The notes under the pieces: model-generated
Database searches by the model: none
Seen by the model: only the letters and a program-made list of their open reading frames with translations
What the model was told of the DNA's origin: nothing
Position numbers and translations under genes: made by a program
In this document: positions 1 to 9,097 of the stretch, piece after piece
Layout of the letters: every line of letters begins with the position of its first letter
Position numbering within the stretch: position 1 is the first letter of the stretch
From: Streptomyces tuirus
GTDB lineage: Bacteria; Actinomycetota; Actinomycetes; Streptomycetales; Streptomycetaceae
Direction of reading: 5' to 3'
Assembly: GCF_014701095.1 (NCBI RefSeq)
Contig: NZ_AP023439.1
Span: 6,746,001 to 6,810,000, forward strand
DNA: 64,000 nucleotides

Positions 1-1345
1 AGACCGTCTGCTCGAGGAGGGCGGTGCCGTTGGCGTCGACCAGGCGCACCGTGCCCGTGGTGGCGATCTCGAAGGTCTTGTCGTGGCTGCCGTACTCCTC
101 GGCCTTCTGCGCCATGAGGCCGACGTTCGGCACCGAGCCCATGGTCGACGGGTCGAAGGCGCCGTTGGCCCGGCAGTCCTCGATCACGGCCTGGTAGACG
201 CCCGCGTAGGAGGAGTCCGGGATGACCGCGAGGGCGTCGTGCTCCTGCCCGTCCGGGCCCCACATGTGGCCGGAGGTGCGGATCATGGCCGGCATGGAGG
301 CGTCGATGATGACGTCGGAGGGCACGTGCAGGTTGGTGATGCCCTTGTCGGAGTCGACCATCGCCAGCTCCGGGCCCTCGGCGAGCTCGGCGTCGAAGGA
401 GGCCTTGATCTCGGCGCCCTCCGGCAGGGAGTCCAGGCCCTTCCAGATGCCGCCCAGACCGTCGTTCGGGGTGAGGCCGGCCGCGGCGAGCTTGTCGCCG
501 TACTGCGCGAACGTCTTCGGGAAGAAGGCGCGCACCACGTGGCCGAAGACGATCGGGTCGGAGACCTTCATCATCGTGGCCTTCAGGTGCACCGAGAACA
601 GCACGCCCTGGGCCTTGGCCTCGGCGACCTGCGCGGTCAGGAACTCGCGCAGCGCGGCGACGCGCATCACGGAGGCGTCGACGACCTCACCGGCGAGCAC
701 GGGTACCGACTCGCGCAGCACCGTGGTGGTGCCGTCGTCGCCGACCAGCTCGATGCGCAGCGCGCCGTCCTCGGCGATCACGACGGACTTCTCGGTGGAG
801 CGGAAGTCGTTCTGGCCCATGGTCGCCACGTTGGTCTTGGACTCGGGGGTCCAGGCGCCCATGCGGTGCGGGTGGGACTTGGCGTAGTTCTTGACCGAGG
901 CCGGGGCGCGCCGGTCGGAGTTGCCCTCACGCAGGACCGGGTTCACCGCCGAGCCCTTGACCTTGTCGTAGCGGGCGCGGATCTCGCGCTCCTCGTCGGT
1001 CTTCGGGTCGTCCGGGTAGTCCGGCAGCGCGTAGCCCTGCTCCTGCAGCTCGGCGACGGCGGCCTTGAGCTGCGGGATGGACGCCGAGATGTTCGGCAGC
1101 TTGATGATGTTGGCGGCGGGCGTCTTGGCCAGCTCACCGAGCTCCGCGAGGGCGTCCGGGATGCGCTGGTCCTCGGTCAGGTACTCCGGGAACACGGCGA
1201 TGATGCGTCCGGCCAGCGAGATGTCGCGGGTCTCCACGGCGACACCCGCCTGCGACGCGTACGCCCGGACCACCGGCAGGAAGGAATACGTCGCCAGGGC
1301 GGGGGCCTCGTCAGTGTGCGTATAGATGATGGTCGAGTCAGTCAC
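1..1345 (-). CDS. idh: NADP-dependent isocitrate dehydrogenase, monomeric type (3' end outside window)
   Basis: Cytoplasmic TCA-cycle enzyme that oxidatively decarboxylates isocitrate to 2-oxoglutarate with NADP. About 448 codons are visible of a family length near 740, so the C-terminal part lies beyond position 1. The protein starts MTDSTIIYTHTDEAPALATY and carries the family blocks KTPAANIIKLPNISAS, SNYR-region-like NSDRRAPASVKNYAKSHPHR and KVSDPIVFGHVVRAFFP, typical of the monomeric (not homodimeric) enzyme. The GTG start at 1345 is the first start compatible with the family N-terminus. It is transcribed divergently from the M1 peptidase, with a shared 187-bp spacer. Identification rests on recognised family sequence and is confident. 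Confidence 0.93.
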   Translation of the reverse strand, partial: MTDSTIIYTHTDEAPALATYSFLPVVRAYASQAGVAVETRDISLAGRIIAVFPEYLTEDQRIPDALAELGELAKTPAANIIKLPNISASIPQLKAAVAELQEQGYALPDYPDDPKTDEEREIRARYDKVKGSAVNPVLREGNSDRRAPASVKNYAKSHPHRMGAWTPESKTNVATMGQNDFRSTEKSVVIAEDGALRIELVGDDGTTTVLRESVPVLAGEVVDASVMRVAALREFLTAQVAEAKAQGVLFSVHLKATMMKVSDPIVFGHVVRAFFPKTFAQYGDKLAAAGLTPNDGLGGIWKGLDSLPEGAEIKASFDAELAEGPELAMVDSDKGITNLHVPSDVIIDASMPAMIRTSGHMWGPDGQEHDALAVIPDSSYAGVYQAVIEDCRANGAFDPSTMGSVPNVGLMAQKAEEYGSHDKTFEIATTGTVRLVDANGTALLEQTV

Positions 1346-1375
1346 CGGGTGCTCCGCTCCACGTCTGCAACATTG

Positions 1376-1390
1376 CTCGACATCAAGATA
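1376..1390 (-). promoter_or_regulatory. possible regulatory motif upstream of idh
   Basis: The idh/peptidase spacer holds CTCGACATCAAGATA (reverse TATCTTGATGTCGAG), an imperfect palindrome around TCTTGA/TCGAG about 30 bp upstream of the idh start and followed by another ATCTCG. I associate similar TCTTGATGTCGAGA-like motifs with central-carbon genes in Streptomyces, but that is from memory and no regulator is assigned. Confidence 0.3.
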
Positions 1391-1532
1391 TCTCGTGGCC
1401 GACCTCGTCTCGACAGGGGTCCGCGACCAGTTTCGTGCAACCGATCGCCCCGCTCCCGTGTCTGGGAGAGAGATCACTCACTCCAAGCCACGGCCGGACC
1501 TGACCACCCGGCCGTCCGAGCGAAAGCGGACC

Positions 1533-3077
1533 ATGAGATATCGCACCAGAGTGACGGCCCCCGCGGTTGCCCTTCTCGGCACGGCGGCGGCGCTGACCAC
1601 GGGGATCCCGGCCCAGGCGGCCGGCCGGACCGGCGCCACGCCGGGCGCCGAGACCCTCGGCGACCCCGTCTACCCCTCCCTCGGCAATGACGGATACCGC
1701 GTCTCGGCCTACCACCTCGACCTCGCCTACGACGCCACGACCAGGCTCGTCGAGGCCACCGCGACGCTGACCGTCCGCACCACCCAGGCCCTGAGCCGCC
1801 TCTCCCTGGACGCGCGCGGCCTGGACATACGCTCCGTCCGGGTCGACGGCCGCGCGGCCGCCTTCGAGCAGGTGGCCGAGAAGCTGCGCATCACCCCCGC
1901 CCGTCCCCTCGCGGCGAAGGCCCGGGCCACGGTGTGCGTGGCCTACGGCGCCGACCCGCGCCGGACCCCGCCGCCCGCCGGCGGCTGGGTGGCCACCCCG
2001 GACGGGTTCGCGGTGTGCTGCCAGCCCGACCTGGCACACACCGTCTTCCCCTGCAACGACCACCCCTCCGACAAGGCCGACTTCACCTTCCGCCTCACCG
2101 TGCCTACCGGGCTGCGGGGCGTCGCCAGCGGCCGGCTCCAGCGCACCGAGCAGCTGTCCGGCGGCCGGACCGCGTACACGTACCGCTCCCGCTCGCCGAT
2201 CGCCACCGAGGTGGTGCAGATCACCGTCGGCGACTATGTGATCAAGGACCGGCAGGGCCCGCACGGGCTGCCGCTGCGGGATGTCGTCCCCGTCGCCCGG
2301 GCCACCGCGCTGGAGCCGGCCCTGGCGCTCACCCCGGCGCTGGTGTCGTGGGTCGAGCAGCGGCTCGGCGCGTACCCCTTCGAGACGTACGGCCTGCTGC
2401 CCTGCAACAACGACGCCTCGGACGCCTTCGACTTCACGGGCCTGGAGACCCAGACCCTCACGATCTACAAGCCGAACTACCTCCTCCAGGAGGAGAGCAA
2501 GATCGGCTCGCACATGATGCACGAGCTGGTCCACTCCTACTTCGGCAACAGCGTCACCCCCGCCACCTGGGCCGACCTGTGGCTGAACGAGGGCCACGCC
2601 GACTTCTACGGCCTGCTGTACCGCTACGAGCGCGGCTGGGCCGATTCGCTGGGCATGACCACGCTGGAAGCCCGTATGAAGCACACCTACGCCCAGGGCG
2701 ACCAGTGGCGCCGCGACTCCGGGCCGGTGGCGGCGCCCAGCGCGGCCAACCTGTTCGACAGCCAGCGCTATCTGGGCGGCGTGCTCGTGCTGTACGCGCT
2801 GCGGCAGCAGGTCGGCGAGGAGGCCTTCACGGCCCTGGAGCGCGCGTTCCTGGAGCGCCACCGCGACTCCACCGCCTCGACGCAGGACTTCATCGCCGTC
2901 GCCTCGGAGGTCTCCGGCCAGGACCTCGGCGGTTTCCTGCGGGACTGGCTGTACGGCACGAAGACGCCGCGGATGCCGGGGCACGCGGACTGGACCGTGA
3001 CGCCGGTCAAGGCGTCCCTGTCGGCGCCGCGCGACCGCAGGGACGGCCACCACCACGACAACTCCGCGACGCTGTAA
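1533..3077 (+). CDS. secreted M1-family zinc metallopeptidase
   Basis: Aminopeptidase-like M1 metalloprotease, 514 aa. The zinc motif HELVH (about residues 330-334) is followed after exactly 18 residues by the third ligand Glu in LWLNEGHAD, matching HEXXH-X18-E. The usual substrate-binding GxMEN is altered to GLETQ, so exopeptidase specificity is uncertain. Residues 1-34 form a signal peptide (MRYRTRVTAPAVALLGTAAA, then an AQA-A cleavage site), so it acts outside the membrane. The ATG at 1533 is chosen because it starts exactly at the signal peptide; longer in-frame starts reach into the idh spacer. It is convergent with the MscS gene and no operon partner is seen. Confidence 0.88.
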   Translation: MRYRTRVTAPAVALLGTAAALTTGIPAQAAGRTGATPGAETLGDPVYPSLGNDGYRVSAYHLDLAYDATTRLVEATATLTVRTTQALSRLSLDARGLDIRSVRVDGRAAAFEQVAEKLRITPARPLAAKARATVCVAYGADPRRTPPPAGGWVATPDGFAVCCQPDLAHTVFPCNDHPSDKADFTFRLTVPTGLRGVASGRLQRTEQLSGGRTAYTYRSRSPIATEVVQITVGDYVIKDRQGPHGLPLRDVVPVARATALEPALALTPALVSWVEQRLGAYPFETYGLLPCNNDASDAFDFTGLETQTLTIYKPNYLLQEESKIGSHMMHELVHSYFGNSVTPATWADLWLNEGHADFYGLLYRYERGWADSLGMTTLEARMKHTYAQGDQWRRDSGPVAAPSAANLFDSQRYLGGVLVLYALRQQVGEEAFTALERAFLERHRDSTASTQDFIAVASEVSGQDLGGFLRDWLYGTKTPRMPGHADWTVTPVKASLSAPRDRRDGHHHDNSATL

Positions 3078-3084
3078 CGAACCG

Positions 3085-3127
3085 GGGGCGCCTCGGCCGG
3101 GCCCGCGTGCCTCGGCCGAGGTGCCCC
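3085..3127. terminator. intergenic hairpin between convergent peptidase and mscS genes
   Basis: A 15-bp inverted repeat (arms 3085-3099 and 3113-3127, core CCTCGGCCG) closes with one G-T wobble over a 13-nt loop. Its place between two convergent stop codons fits a bidirectional GC-hairpin terminator without a U tract, common in Streptomyces. Confidence 0.6.
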
Positions 3128-3146
3128 TCGGACGCCCTGGCGCGCC

Positions 3147-4244
3147 TCAGTCGAACCGGGCGGTGCTCAGCCCGCCCGGCTCGATCTCGCCGGTCCGCTG
3201 CTGCGGGATGACGACCCCGCCCTGCTGGAGCGCCACCGTGCGCGCCGGGGCGGGGATGCGGATGCCCTCCGCGCGGTAGCGCTTGTGCAGGCGCTTGATG
3301 AACTCGTGCTTGATCCGGTACTGGTCGCTGAACTCGCCGACGCCCAGGATGACAGTGAAGCCGATGCGCGAGTCGCCGAAGGTGTGGAACCGGATGATGG
3401 GCTCGTGGTCCGGCACGGCGCCGTCGACCTCGGTCATCGTCTCGGCGATGACCTCGTTGGTCACCCGCTCCACGTGGTCGAGGTCGCTGTCGTAGGCCAC
3501 CCCGACCTGGACCAGGATGGTCAGCTGCTCCTCGGGGCGCATGAAGTTGGTCATGTTCGCCTGCGCGAGCTGACCGTTGGGGAGCACGATGAGGTTGTTG
3601 GACAGATTGCGGATCGTCGTCTGCCGCCAGTTGATGTCCTCGACGTAGCCCTCCTCACCGCTGCTGAGCTTGATGTAGTCACCGGGCTGGACGGTCTTGG
3701 AGGCGAGGATGTGGATGCCCGCGAAGAGGTTGGCGAGGGTGTCCTGAAGCGCCAGCGCGACCGCCAGACCGCCGACGCCGAGGGCGGTGAGCAGCGGGGC
3801 TATGGAGATGCCCAAGGTCTGGAGGACCACCAGGAAGCCGATCGCCAGGACCAGGATCCGGGTGATGTTGACGAAGATCGTGGCCGACCCGGCGACCCCG
3901 GAGCGGGACTGCGTGACCGTGCGCACCAGCCCGGTCACCACCCGGGCCGCCGACACCGTCGCGACGAAGATGAGCAGCACGGTGAGCACCTGGTTGGTCG
4001 TGTGCTGCACCGTGCGGGTCAGCGGCAGCACCGCCGCCGCGCCCGCCGCGCCGCCCACGACCGCGGCCCAGGGCACCACGGCCCGCAGCGCGTGCACGAT
4101 GACGTCGTCGCCGGTCCAGCGGGTGCGATCGGCGTGCCTGCCCAGCCAGCGCAGCAGCATGCGCAGCGCGAACGCCGCCAGCAGGCCCGAGGCCAGGGCG
4201 ATGCCGGCGAACAGCAGATCGTCCACGGTCAGTGCCCGGTTCAC
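3147..4244 (-). CDS. MscS-family mechanosensitive ion channel
   Basis: Small-conductance mechanosensitive channel, 365 aa, inner membrane. Four hydrophobic segments lie in residues 5-30, 50-75, 83-110 and about 125-160. The last is the Gly/Ala-rich pore helix (ALGVGGLAVALALQDTLANL), followed by the beta-domain signature GDYIKLSSGEEGYVEDINWRQT and NLIVLPNGQL, all MscS hallmarks. The GTG start at 4244 has a strong GGGAGGTG ribosome site a few bases upstream. The role is release of solutes under hypo-osmotic stress. It is a single gene, convergent with the peptidase. Confidence 0.9.
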   Translation of the reverse strand: MNRALTVDDLLFAGIALASGLLAAFALRMLLRWLGRHADRTRWTGDDVIVHALRAVVPWAAVVGGAAGAAAVLPLTRTVQHTTNQVLTVLLIFVATVSAARVVTGLVRTVTQSRSGVAGSATIFVNITRILVLAIGFLVVLQTLGISIAPLLTALGVGGLAVALALQDTLANLFAGIHILASKTVQPGDYIKLSSGEEGYVEDINWRQTTIRNLSNNLIVLPNGQLAQANMTNFMRPEEQLTILVQVGVAYDSDLDHVERVTNEVIAETMTEVDGAVPDHEPIIRFHTFGDSRIGFTVILGVGEFSDQYRIKHEFIKRLHKRYRAEGIRIPAPARTVALQQGGVVIPQQRTGEIEPGGLSTARFD

Positions 4245-4478
4245 CGGTCACCTCCCGGGCGGGGAGCTGCCGCGAACGCCGTCATCGGCGGCCGGATGTG
4301 AAGTCTCGTCACGTCGTCACCTGCTCGTCTTCCGGGATGTCCGAAGGTGCCCGACCACCCTGACCTGCGGTCGGCGCGATCGTTCATCCTGCCGTATCCC
4401 GTACGGGGTTCCGTACCGCGGACGGGGGTGAGCGGAGGGTGAGTTACTGCACATGACGCGCTGTCACGCCCGGCTCGC

Positions 4479-5243
4479 TCACCGGTCCGTGAACGACCCG
4501 TGCCGGCCCTCACCGGAGGCGAACCGGGCGGCCCCCTCGAGGCCCTCGTCCAGGACGCCCGTGCCGTGCCGGAACTCGGCGTGCAGCGCGGCCCGTTCGT
4601 CCAGGCCCTCCTGGTCCAGGACGGAGGCCCGGTCGGAGCGCAGGCAGGACTGCGGGAACCGGGCGATCTCCGCGGCCAGTTCCTCGGCCGCGGCCCGGGA
4701 CCGGCCGGGCGGCACCAGGCGGTTGACCAGCCCCATGCCGTGGGCCTCGGCGGCCGGGACGGGGCGGCCGGTGAGGATCAGGTCGAGGGCGCGGCTCGTG
4801 CCGATCAGCCGGGGCAGCCGCACGGTGCCGCCGTCGATGAGGGGCACGCCCCAGCGGCGGCAGAACACGCCGAACACGGCGTCCTCCTCGGCGACGCGCA
4901 GGTCGCACCAGAGGGCCAGTTCCAGGCCTCCGGCCACGGCGTGCCCGGCGACGGCGGCGATCACGGGCTTGGACAGCCGCAGCCGGGTCGGGCCCATCGG
5001 GCCGTCGCCCTCCGGCTCGACGCGATTGCCGCGCTCGGTGCCGAGTGCCTTCAGGTCGGCGCCCGCGCAGAAGGTGCCGCCCTCACCCCACAGCACCGCC
5101 ACCCGGGCCTCGTCGTCCGCGTCGAACTCCCGGAACGCGGCGACGAGTTCCGCCGCGGTCGGACGGTCGACCGCGTTGCGTGCCTCGGGGCGGGAGAGGA
5201 CGACGGTGGTCACATGGCCCTGACGTTCGATCCGCACCGGCAT
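4479..5243 (-). CDS. crotonase / enoyl-CoA hydratase family protein
   Basis: Crotonase-fold acyl-CoA enzyme, 254 aa. It has the oxyanion-hole segments FCAGADLKALG and AGHAVAGGLELALWCDLRVA, with one catalytic-type Glu in GLELAL. At the position of the second hydratase Glu (usual FGxPE) it reads FGVFCRRWGVPLIDGGT, so a canonical hydratase mechanism is doubtful and an isomerase or other crotonase reaction is possible. The ATG at 5243 (MPVRIERQG) is preferred over an upstream in-frame ATG because AAGGGA lies upstream at proper spacing. It lies in the same direction as the next gene, 70 bp apart. Confidence 0.82.
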   Translation of the reverse strand: MPVRIERQGHVTTVVLSRPEARNAVDRPTAAELVAAFREFDADDEARVAVLWGEGGTFCAGADLKALGTERGNRVEPEGDGPMGPTRLRLSKPVIAAVAGHAVAGGLELALWCDLRVAEEDAVFGVFCRRWGVPLIDGGTVRLPRLIGTSRALDLILTGRPVPAAEAHGMGLVNRLVPPGRSRAAAEELAAEIARFPQSCLRSDRASVLDQEGLDERAALHAEFRHGTGVLDEGLEGAARFASGEGRHGSFTDR

Positions 5244-5313
5244 GGTGACGTCCCTTCTGCGTGACGGAACCGGCACGCTACCCGGACGGGATCACCCTCA
5301 GCCGGAACCCGGA

Positions 5314-6390
5314 TCAGATCACCTTCAGCCGGACCAGCGCCGCCAGCGTCAGCGCCCCCGGCACCAGCGGCAGCCAGACGGTGATGACCCGGAAGGCCAG
5401 GACCACCGCGGTGGCCACGGCAGCCGGGCCGCCCGCCGCCACCAGCGCCATGACGAGCGCCGCCTCCACCGAGCCGATGCCGCCGGGCGTGGGCACCAGC
5501 GCGACGGCGACCGTCGCCGCCAGATAGGCCACCGCCATGTGCGCGGGCGGGACGTCCAGCCCCAGCGCCCGCCCCGTCAGCACCAGGACGGACGCCTGCA
5601 AGGCGGGGAAGGCGAACGATCCGCCCCACAGCGCCAGCGCCCGCGCCGGGCGGGTGTGCACCGTACGCGCCTCGCCGAGCGCCGTCCGCAGGAACGACAC
5701 CAGGGCCGAGCGCAGCCGCCGCACGAGGGCGAGCACGGTCACGGCGATCACGAGCACCACCGCGACGCCGGCCAGCAGCGGACCGAACGCCGTCTCCGGC
5801 ACCAGTGCGCCGAGCCGCAGCGCGTCGGGGAACGCGACAAGCAGGGCACCGAGCAGTGCCACCCGGCCGATGCTCTCGGCGAGCAGGTACAGGCCGAGGG
5901 CCGCCGAGGAGCGGGCGAGCGGCAGCCCGCACACGGTCATGAACCGCAGGTTGACCGCGCTCGCGCCCAGCCCGGTCGGCAGCAGGTGGTTGGCCGCGCC
6001 GGCCGCGAACTGCGTGGCCAGCAGCCGCCGTCGGGGCAGCCGCTCGACGACCGCGCCCTGCCGCGTGCAGGAGGCGGCGACCCAGGTCAGACAGGTCGCG
6101 CCGACCGCGGCCAGCAGCCAGGGCCACTCGGCGGTGCCCAGATGCGCGAAACCGGCGGCCAGCACCGACCGGTGCCGCACCGCGACCACGGTCACGAGCA
6201 GGAGCGGGAGCAGACACAGGATCTGCCTCAGGCGGCGGACCGGGACGCGACGGGGGAGTCGTCCCGGGCGGAGTTCGGGGAGTTGGACCGCTGTCACGTC
6301 TTCAGAGGCTGTCCAGGCGGGGCCAACTGCGGGTTGCGGGAGCGGGGACCGGGGATTGCGCGCGGAAAGCGGCTGGGTGGGGAGCGTCAT
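5314..6390 (-). CDS. UPF0104 / lysylphosphatidylglycerol synthase-type transmembrane protein
   Basis: Polytopic membrane protein of 358 aa with about eight hydrophobic segments. It matches the transmembrane domain shared by UPF0104 proteins and MprF-type flippases, with motifs such as AAGAANHLLPTGLGASAVNLR and LVPTPGGIGSVEAALV. The soluble synthase domain of MprF is absent, so it may flip or bind a polar lipid rather than make one; no substrate can be assigned. The ATG at 6390 leaves a 116-bp divergent spacer with the SoxR-type promoter of the ABC transporter. Confidence 0.75.
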   Translation of the reverse strand: MTLPTQPLSARNPRSPLPQPAVGPAWTASEDVTAVQLPELRPGRLPRRVPVRRLRQILCLLPLLLVTVVAVRHRSVLAAGFAHLGTAEWPWLLAAVGATCLTWVAASCTRQGAVVERLPRRRLLATQFAAGAANHLLPTGLGASAVNLRFMTVCGLPLARSSAALGLYLLAESIGRVALLGALLVAFPDALRLGALVPETAFGPLLAGVAVVLVIAVTVLALVRRLRSALVSFLRTALGEARTVHTRPARALALWGGSFAFPALQASVLVLTGRALGLDVPPAHMAVAYLAATVAVALVPTPGGIGSVEAALVMALVAAGGPAAVATAVVLAFRVITVWLPLVPGALTLAALVRLKVI

Positions 6391-6468
6391 CGGGGCCTTT
6401 GCGCGGAGAGACGGGGAAGAGGGGGATCGGGCTGATTGTGCGGGATGTCGGGGAAATGCGCGAGCTCC

Positions 6469-6499
6469 TTGACCTCAACATTGCTTGAGGTTCTACGGT
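6469..6499 (+). promoter_or_regulatory. SoxR-type promoter and binding site
   Basis: A -35 TTGACC (6469-6474) and -10 TACGGT (6494-6499) are 19 bp apart, the long spacer used by MerR-family activators. Spanning them is the inverted repeat ACCTCAA-N6-TTGAGGT (6472-6491), which fits the SoxR box CCTCAA-N6-TTGAGG. The predicted transcript start (about 6506) coincides with the ATG at 6507, so the message is probably leaderless. Confidence 0.85.
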
Positions 6500-6506
6500 C
6501 GCTCCC

Positions 6507-8408
6507 ATGAGCATGGAGACCACGGCGTGGACACAGCTGCACAGTGTCATCAACGCCGAACAGGACCGCCGTCCCTTCGCCTTGGCGACCCTGCGCCGCA
6601 TCGGCGCGTTCGCCCGCCCGCACCGGCGGCGCATCGCCCTCTTCGTCCTGCTCGGCGTGGGCACCGCCCTGCTGGCCGTGGCGACACCCGTCCTGGCCGG
6701 ACGGGTCGTGGACACGATCGTGTCGGACGGCGACGAGGGCAGGGTCGTACGCCTGGCCCTGCTCATCGCGCTGATCGCGGTGGTGGAGGCGGCGCTGGGC
6801 ATCCTCGGCCGGAGACTGTCGGCGACGCTCGGGGAGCATCTGATCCTCGATCTGCGGACCGCGGTCTTCGACCATGTGCAGCGCATGCCGGTCGCGTTCT
6901 TCACACGCACTCGTACGGGCGCCCTCGTCTCCCGGCTCAACAACGACGTCATCGGCGCCCAGCGCGCGTTCAGCAACACCCTCTCCGGAGTGGTCAGCAA
7001 CCTCGTCACGCTGCTGCTCACCCTCGCGGTGATGCTCACCCTGTCCTGGCAGATCACCCTGCTCGCCCTGGTGCTGCTGCCGGTGTTCGTGATCCCGGCC
7101 CGGCGGATGGGCAGCCGGATGGCCAGGATGCAGCGGGAGGCCGCGACGCTGAACGCCGCGATGGGCACCCGCATGACCGAGCGGTTCTCCGCCCCCGGCG
7201 CCACCCTGGTCAAGCTCTTCGGCCGTCCCGAGGAGGAGTCACGGGAGTTCGCCGAACGAGCCCGCAGGGTCGCGGACATCGGGGTCCGGACGGCGACCGC
7301 CCAGGCGGCCTTCATCACCGCTCTCACCCTGGTCTCCGCCCTCGCCCTGGCCCTCGTCTACGGCCTCGGCGGCTGGTTCGCCCTGCGCGGCTCCCTCGAA
7401 CCCGGCGCCGTCGTGTCGCTCGCCCTGCTCCTGACCCGGCTCTACGCGCCGCTGACGGCGCTCGCGGGGGCGCGCGTCGAGGTGATGAGCGCCCTGGTCA
7501 GCTTCGAGCGCGTCTTCGAGGTGCTCGACCTCCGGCCGCTCATCGAGGAGAAGCCGGACGCGCGCCCGGTGCCCGAGGGGCCTGTCGCGGTCGAGTTCGA
7601 CAACGTCCGCTTCGGCTACCCCGCCGCCGACAAGGTCTCCCTGGCCTCCCTGGAAGAGGTCGCGTCCCTGGACGAACGGGGCGGCGACGAGGTCCTGCAC
7701 GGCCTGTCCTTCCGCGCCGAACCCGGCCGGACCGTGGCGCTCGTCGGCTCCTCCGGCGCGGGCAAGTCGACCATCGCCCAGCTCATGCCGCGCCTGTACG
7801 ACACCGACGAGGGCGCCGTGCGCATCGGCGGCGTCGACGTCCGCGACCTCACGGCCCGGTCGCTGCGCCAGACCCTCGGCATGGTCACCCAGGACGGCCA
7901 CCTCTTCCACGACACCGTCCGCGCCAACCTCCTGCTCGCCCGCCCCGAGGCCACGCAGGACGAGCTGTGGGACGCCCTGCGCCGGGCCCGCCTCGACGAC
8001 CTCGTGCGGTCCCTGCCCGACGGCCTCGACACCGTGGTCGGCGAACGCGGCTACCGCCTGTCCGGCGGTGAACGCCAGCGCATGACCATCGCCCGGCTGC
8101 TGCTGGCCCGCCAGCGCGTCGTCATCCTCGACGAGGCCACCGCCCACCTCGACAACACCTCCGAGGCCGCCGTCCAGGAAGCCCTCGCCGAAGCACTCGA
8201 AGGCCGGACCGCCGTCGTGATCGCCCACCGCCTGTCCACTGTCCGCGCGGCCGATCAGATCCTGGTCGTCGAGGCCGGCCGGATCGTGGAGCGGGGCACG
8301 CACGAGGAACTCCTCGCGGCCGGGCGGCGGTACGCGGAGCTGTACCGCACCCAGTTCGCGGGACCGGCCGACGGGACGCGGGGCGAGGCGGTGGAGGAGG
8401 CCGCGTGA
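6507..8408 (+). CDS. ABC exporter (fused permease/ATPase), SoxR-controlled
   Basis: Half-size ABC exporter, 633 aa: an ABC transporter transmembrane domain (about residues 35-330, six helices) and an NBD (about 360-610). Walker A SSGAGKST, signature LSGGERQR, Walker B VVILDEATAHLD and H-loop IAHRLST are all intact, so it can work as a homodimer, probably pumping out redox-active or toxic small molecules. The ATG at 6507 has no ribosome site and sits at the predicted transcription start of a SoxR promoter, which argues for leaderless translation. In S. coelicolor an ABC transporter close to idh (SCO7008, from memory) belongs to the SoxR regulon, and this looks like its orthologue. Confidence 0.88.
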   Translation: MSMETTAWTQLHSVINAEQDRRPFALATLRRIGAFARPHRRRIALFVLLGVGTALLAVATPVLAGRVVDTIVSDGDEGRVVRLALLIALIAVVEAALGILGRRLSATLGEHLILDLRTAVFDHVQRMPVAFFTRTRTGALVSRLNNDVIGAQRAFSNTLSGVVSNLVTLLLTLAVMLTLSWQITLLALVLLPVFVIPARRMGSRMARMQREAATLNAAMGTRMTERFSAPGATLVKLFGRPEEESREFAERARRVADIGVRTATAQAAFITALTLVSALALALVYGLGGWFALRGSLEPGAVVSLALLLTRLYAPLTALAGARVEVMSALVSFERVFEVLDLRPLIEEKPDARPVPEGPVAVEFDNVRFGYPAADKVSLASLEEVASLDERGGDEVLHGLSFRAEPGRTVALVGSSGAGKSTIAQLMPRLYDTDEGAVRIGGVDVRDLTARSLRQTLGMVTQDGHLFHDTVRANLLLARPEATQDELWDALRRARLDDLVRSLPDGLDTVVGERGYRLSGGERQRMTIARLLLARQRVVILDEATAHLDNTSEAAVQEALAEALEGRTAVVIAHRLSTVRAADQILVVEAGRIVERGTHEELLAAGRRYAELYRTQFAGPADGTRGEAVEEAA

Positions 8409-8498
8409 GGCGTGAACACCCGCCCGGACCTGTGCGTACTCCTGTCGGAAACCCGCTCCTGCCGAAAACCTGCCGAAAGACGCACCCGGAGAGGCGAC

Positions 8499-9002
8499 GT
8501 GTCCCAGCAGCAACCGACCGCACGATCCCCCCGCCGCACCCCCTCCCGCACCCACCGGCCGCGCGCCCTCGCGGCGGCCGGAGCACTGATCGTCCTCCCC
8601 CTGGTCACGGCCTGCGGCGGCGGTGACGACGGCAAGGGCGCCGGCGGCGGCAAGGCGGCGCCGAGCGTGACCGCCGCTCCCGCAGCCGGAGTCGTCGCAC
8701 CGGCCAAGGTGGAGGTGATCGCCGGGCTGACCGGCTGCAAGGCGAAGATCCGCATCGACGCCGACGAACTGCGCCAGGGCCTGTGCCACACCGAGAAGGC
8801 CGACTACCTCATCACCACCTTCCCCGAGGAGAAGTTCAAGGAGACCTGGCTGGAGGAGGCGCGTGTCTACGGTGGCAAGTACCTCGTCGGCACGCGCTGG
8901 GTGGTCAGTGTGAAACCGTCGCTCCTGGAGTCCTTCCGCGCGAAGCTCGGCGGCACCATCAGGGAGTTGCGGGGCATCGGCCCCAAGCCGGGCGGGCGGT
9001 GA
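8499..9002 (+). CDS. putative lipoprotein of unknown function
   Basis: A 167-aa protein with an Arg-rich N-terminus, a hydrophobic stretch (ALAAAGALIVLPLVTACGG) and the lipobox VTAC, so it is probably a lipid-anchored extracellular protein. The mature part is Gly/Ala/Pro-rich and then about 95 residues of conserved-looking sequence with two cysteines (GCKAKI and LCHTEK) that could pair. The GTG at 8499 is selected for the GGAGAGG ribosome site six bases upstream; an in-frame GTG at 8412 would add an implausible Arg-rich leader. It lies 90 bp behind the exporter on the same strand and may be co-transcribed. I do not recognise a domain. Confidence 0.7.
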   Translation: MSQQQPTARSPRRTPSRTHRPRALAAAGALIVLPLVTACGGGDDGKGAGGGKAAPSVTAAPAAGVVAPAKVEVIAGLTGCKAKIRIDADELRQGLCHTEKADYLITTFPEEKFKETWLEEARVYGGKYLVGTRWVVSVKPSLLESFRAKLGGTIRELRGIGPKPGGR

Positions 9003-9097
9003 CCTCTCTCTTTCGATTTCGGCTGGTGGGCGTCATGATGGTCCGGCTCGGCACATGAGCCGCCCCCCTCGCGGCGGCACCGGAGATTGAGTTCGTC

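Noticed and set aside
83..1690. Long plus-strand open frame opposite idh
   Set aside because: Composition is the Gly/Val/Arg/Asp pattern of an antisense frame in GC-rich DNA. The minus strand carries clear isocitrate dehydrogenase sequence.
1383..3056. Long minus-strand frame across the M1 peptidase
   Set aside because: Low-complexity antisense translation; the plus strand has a signal peptide and an HEXXH-X18-E zinc motif.
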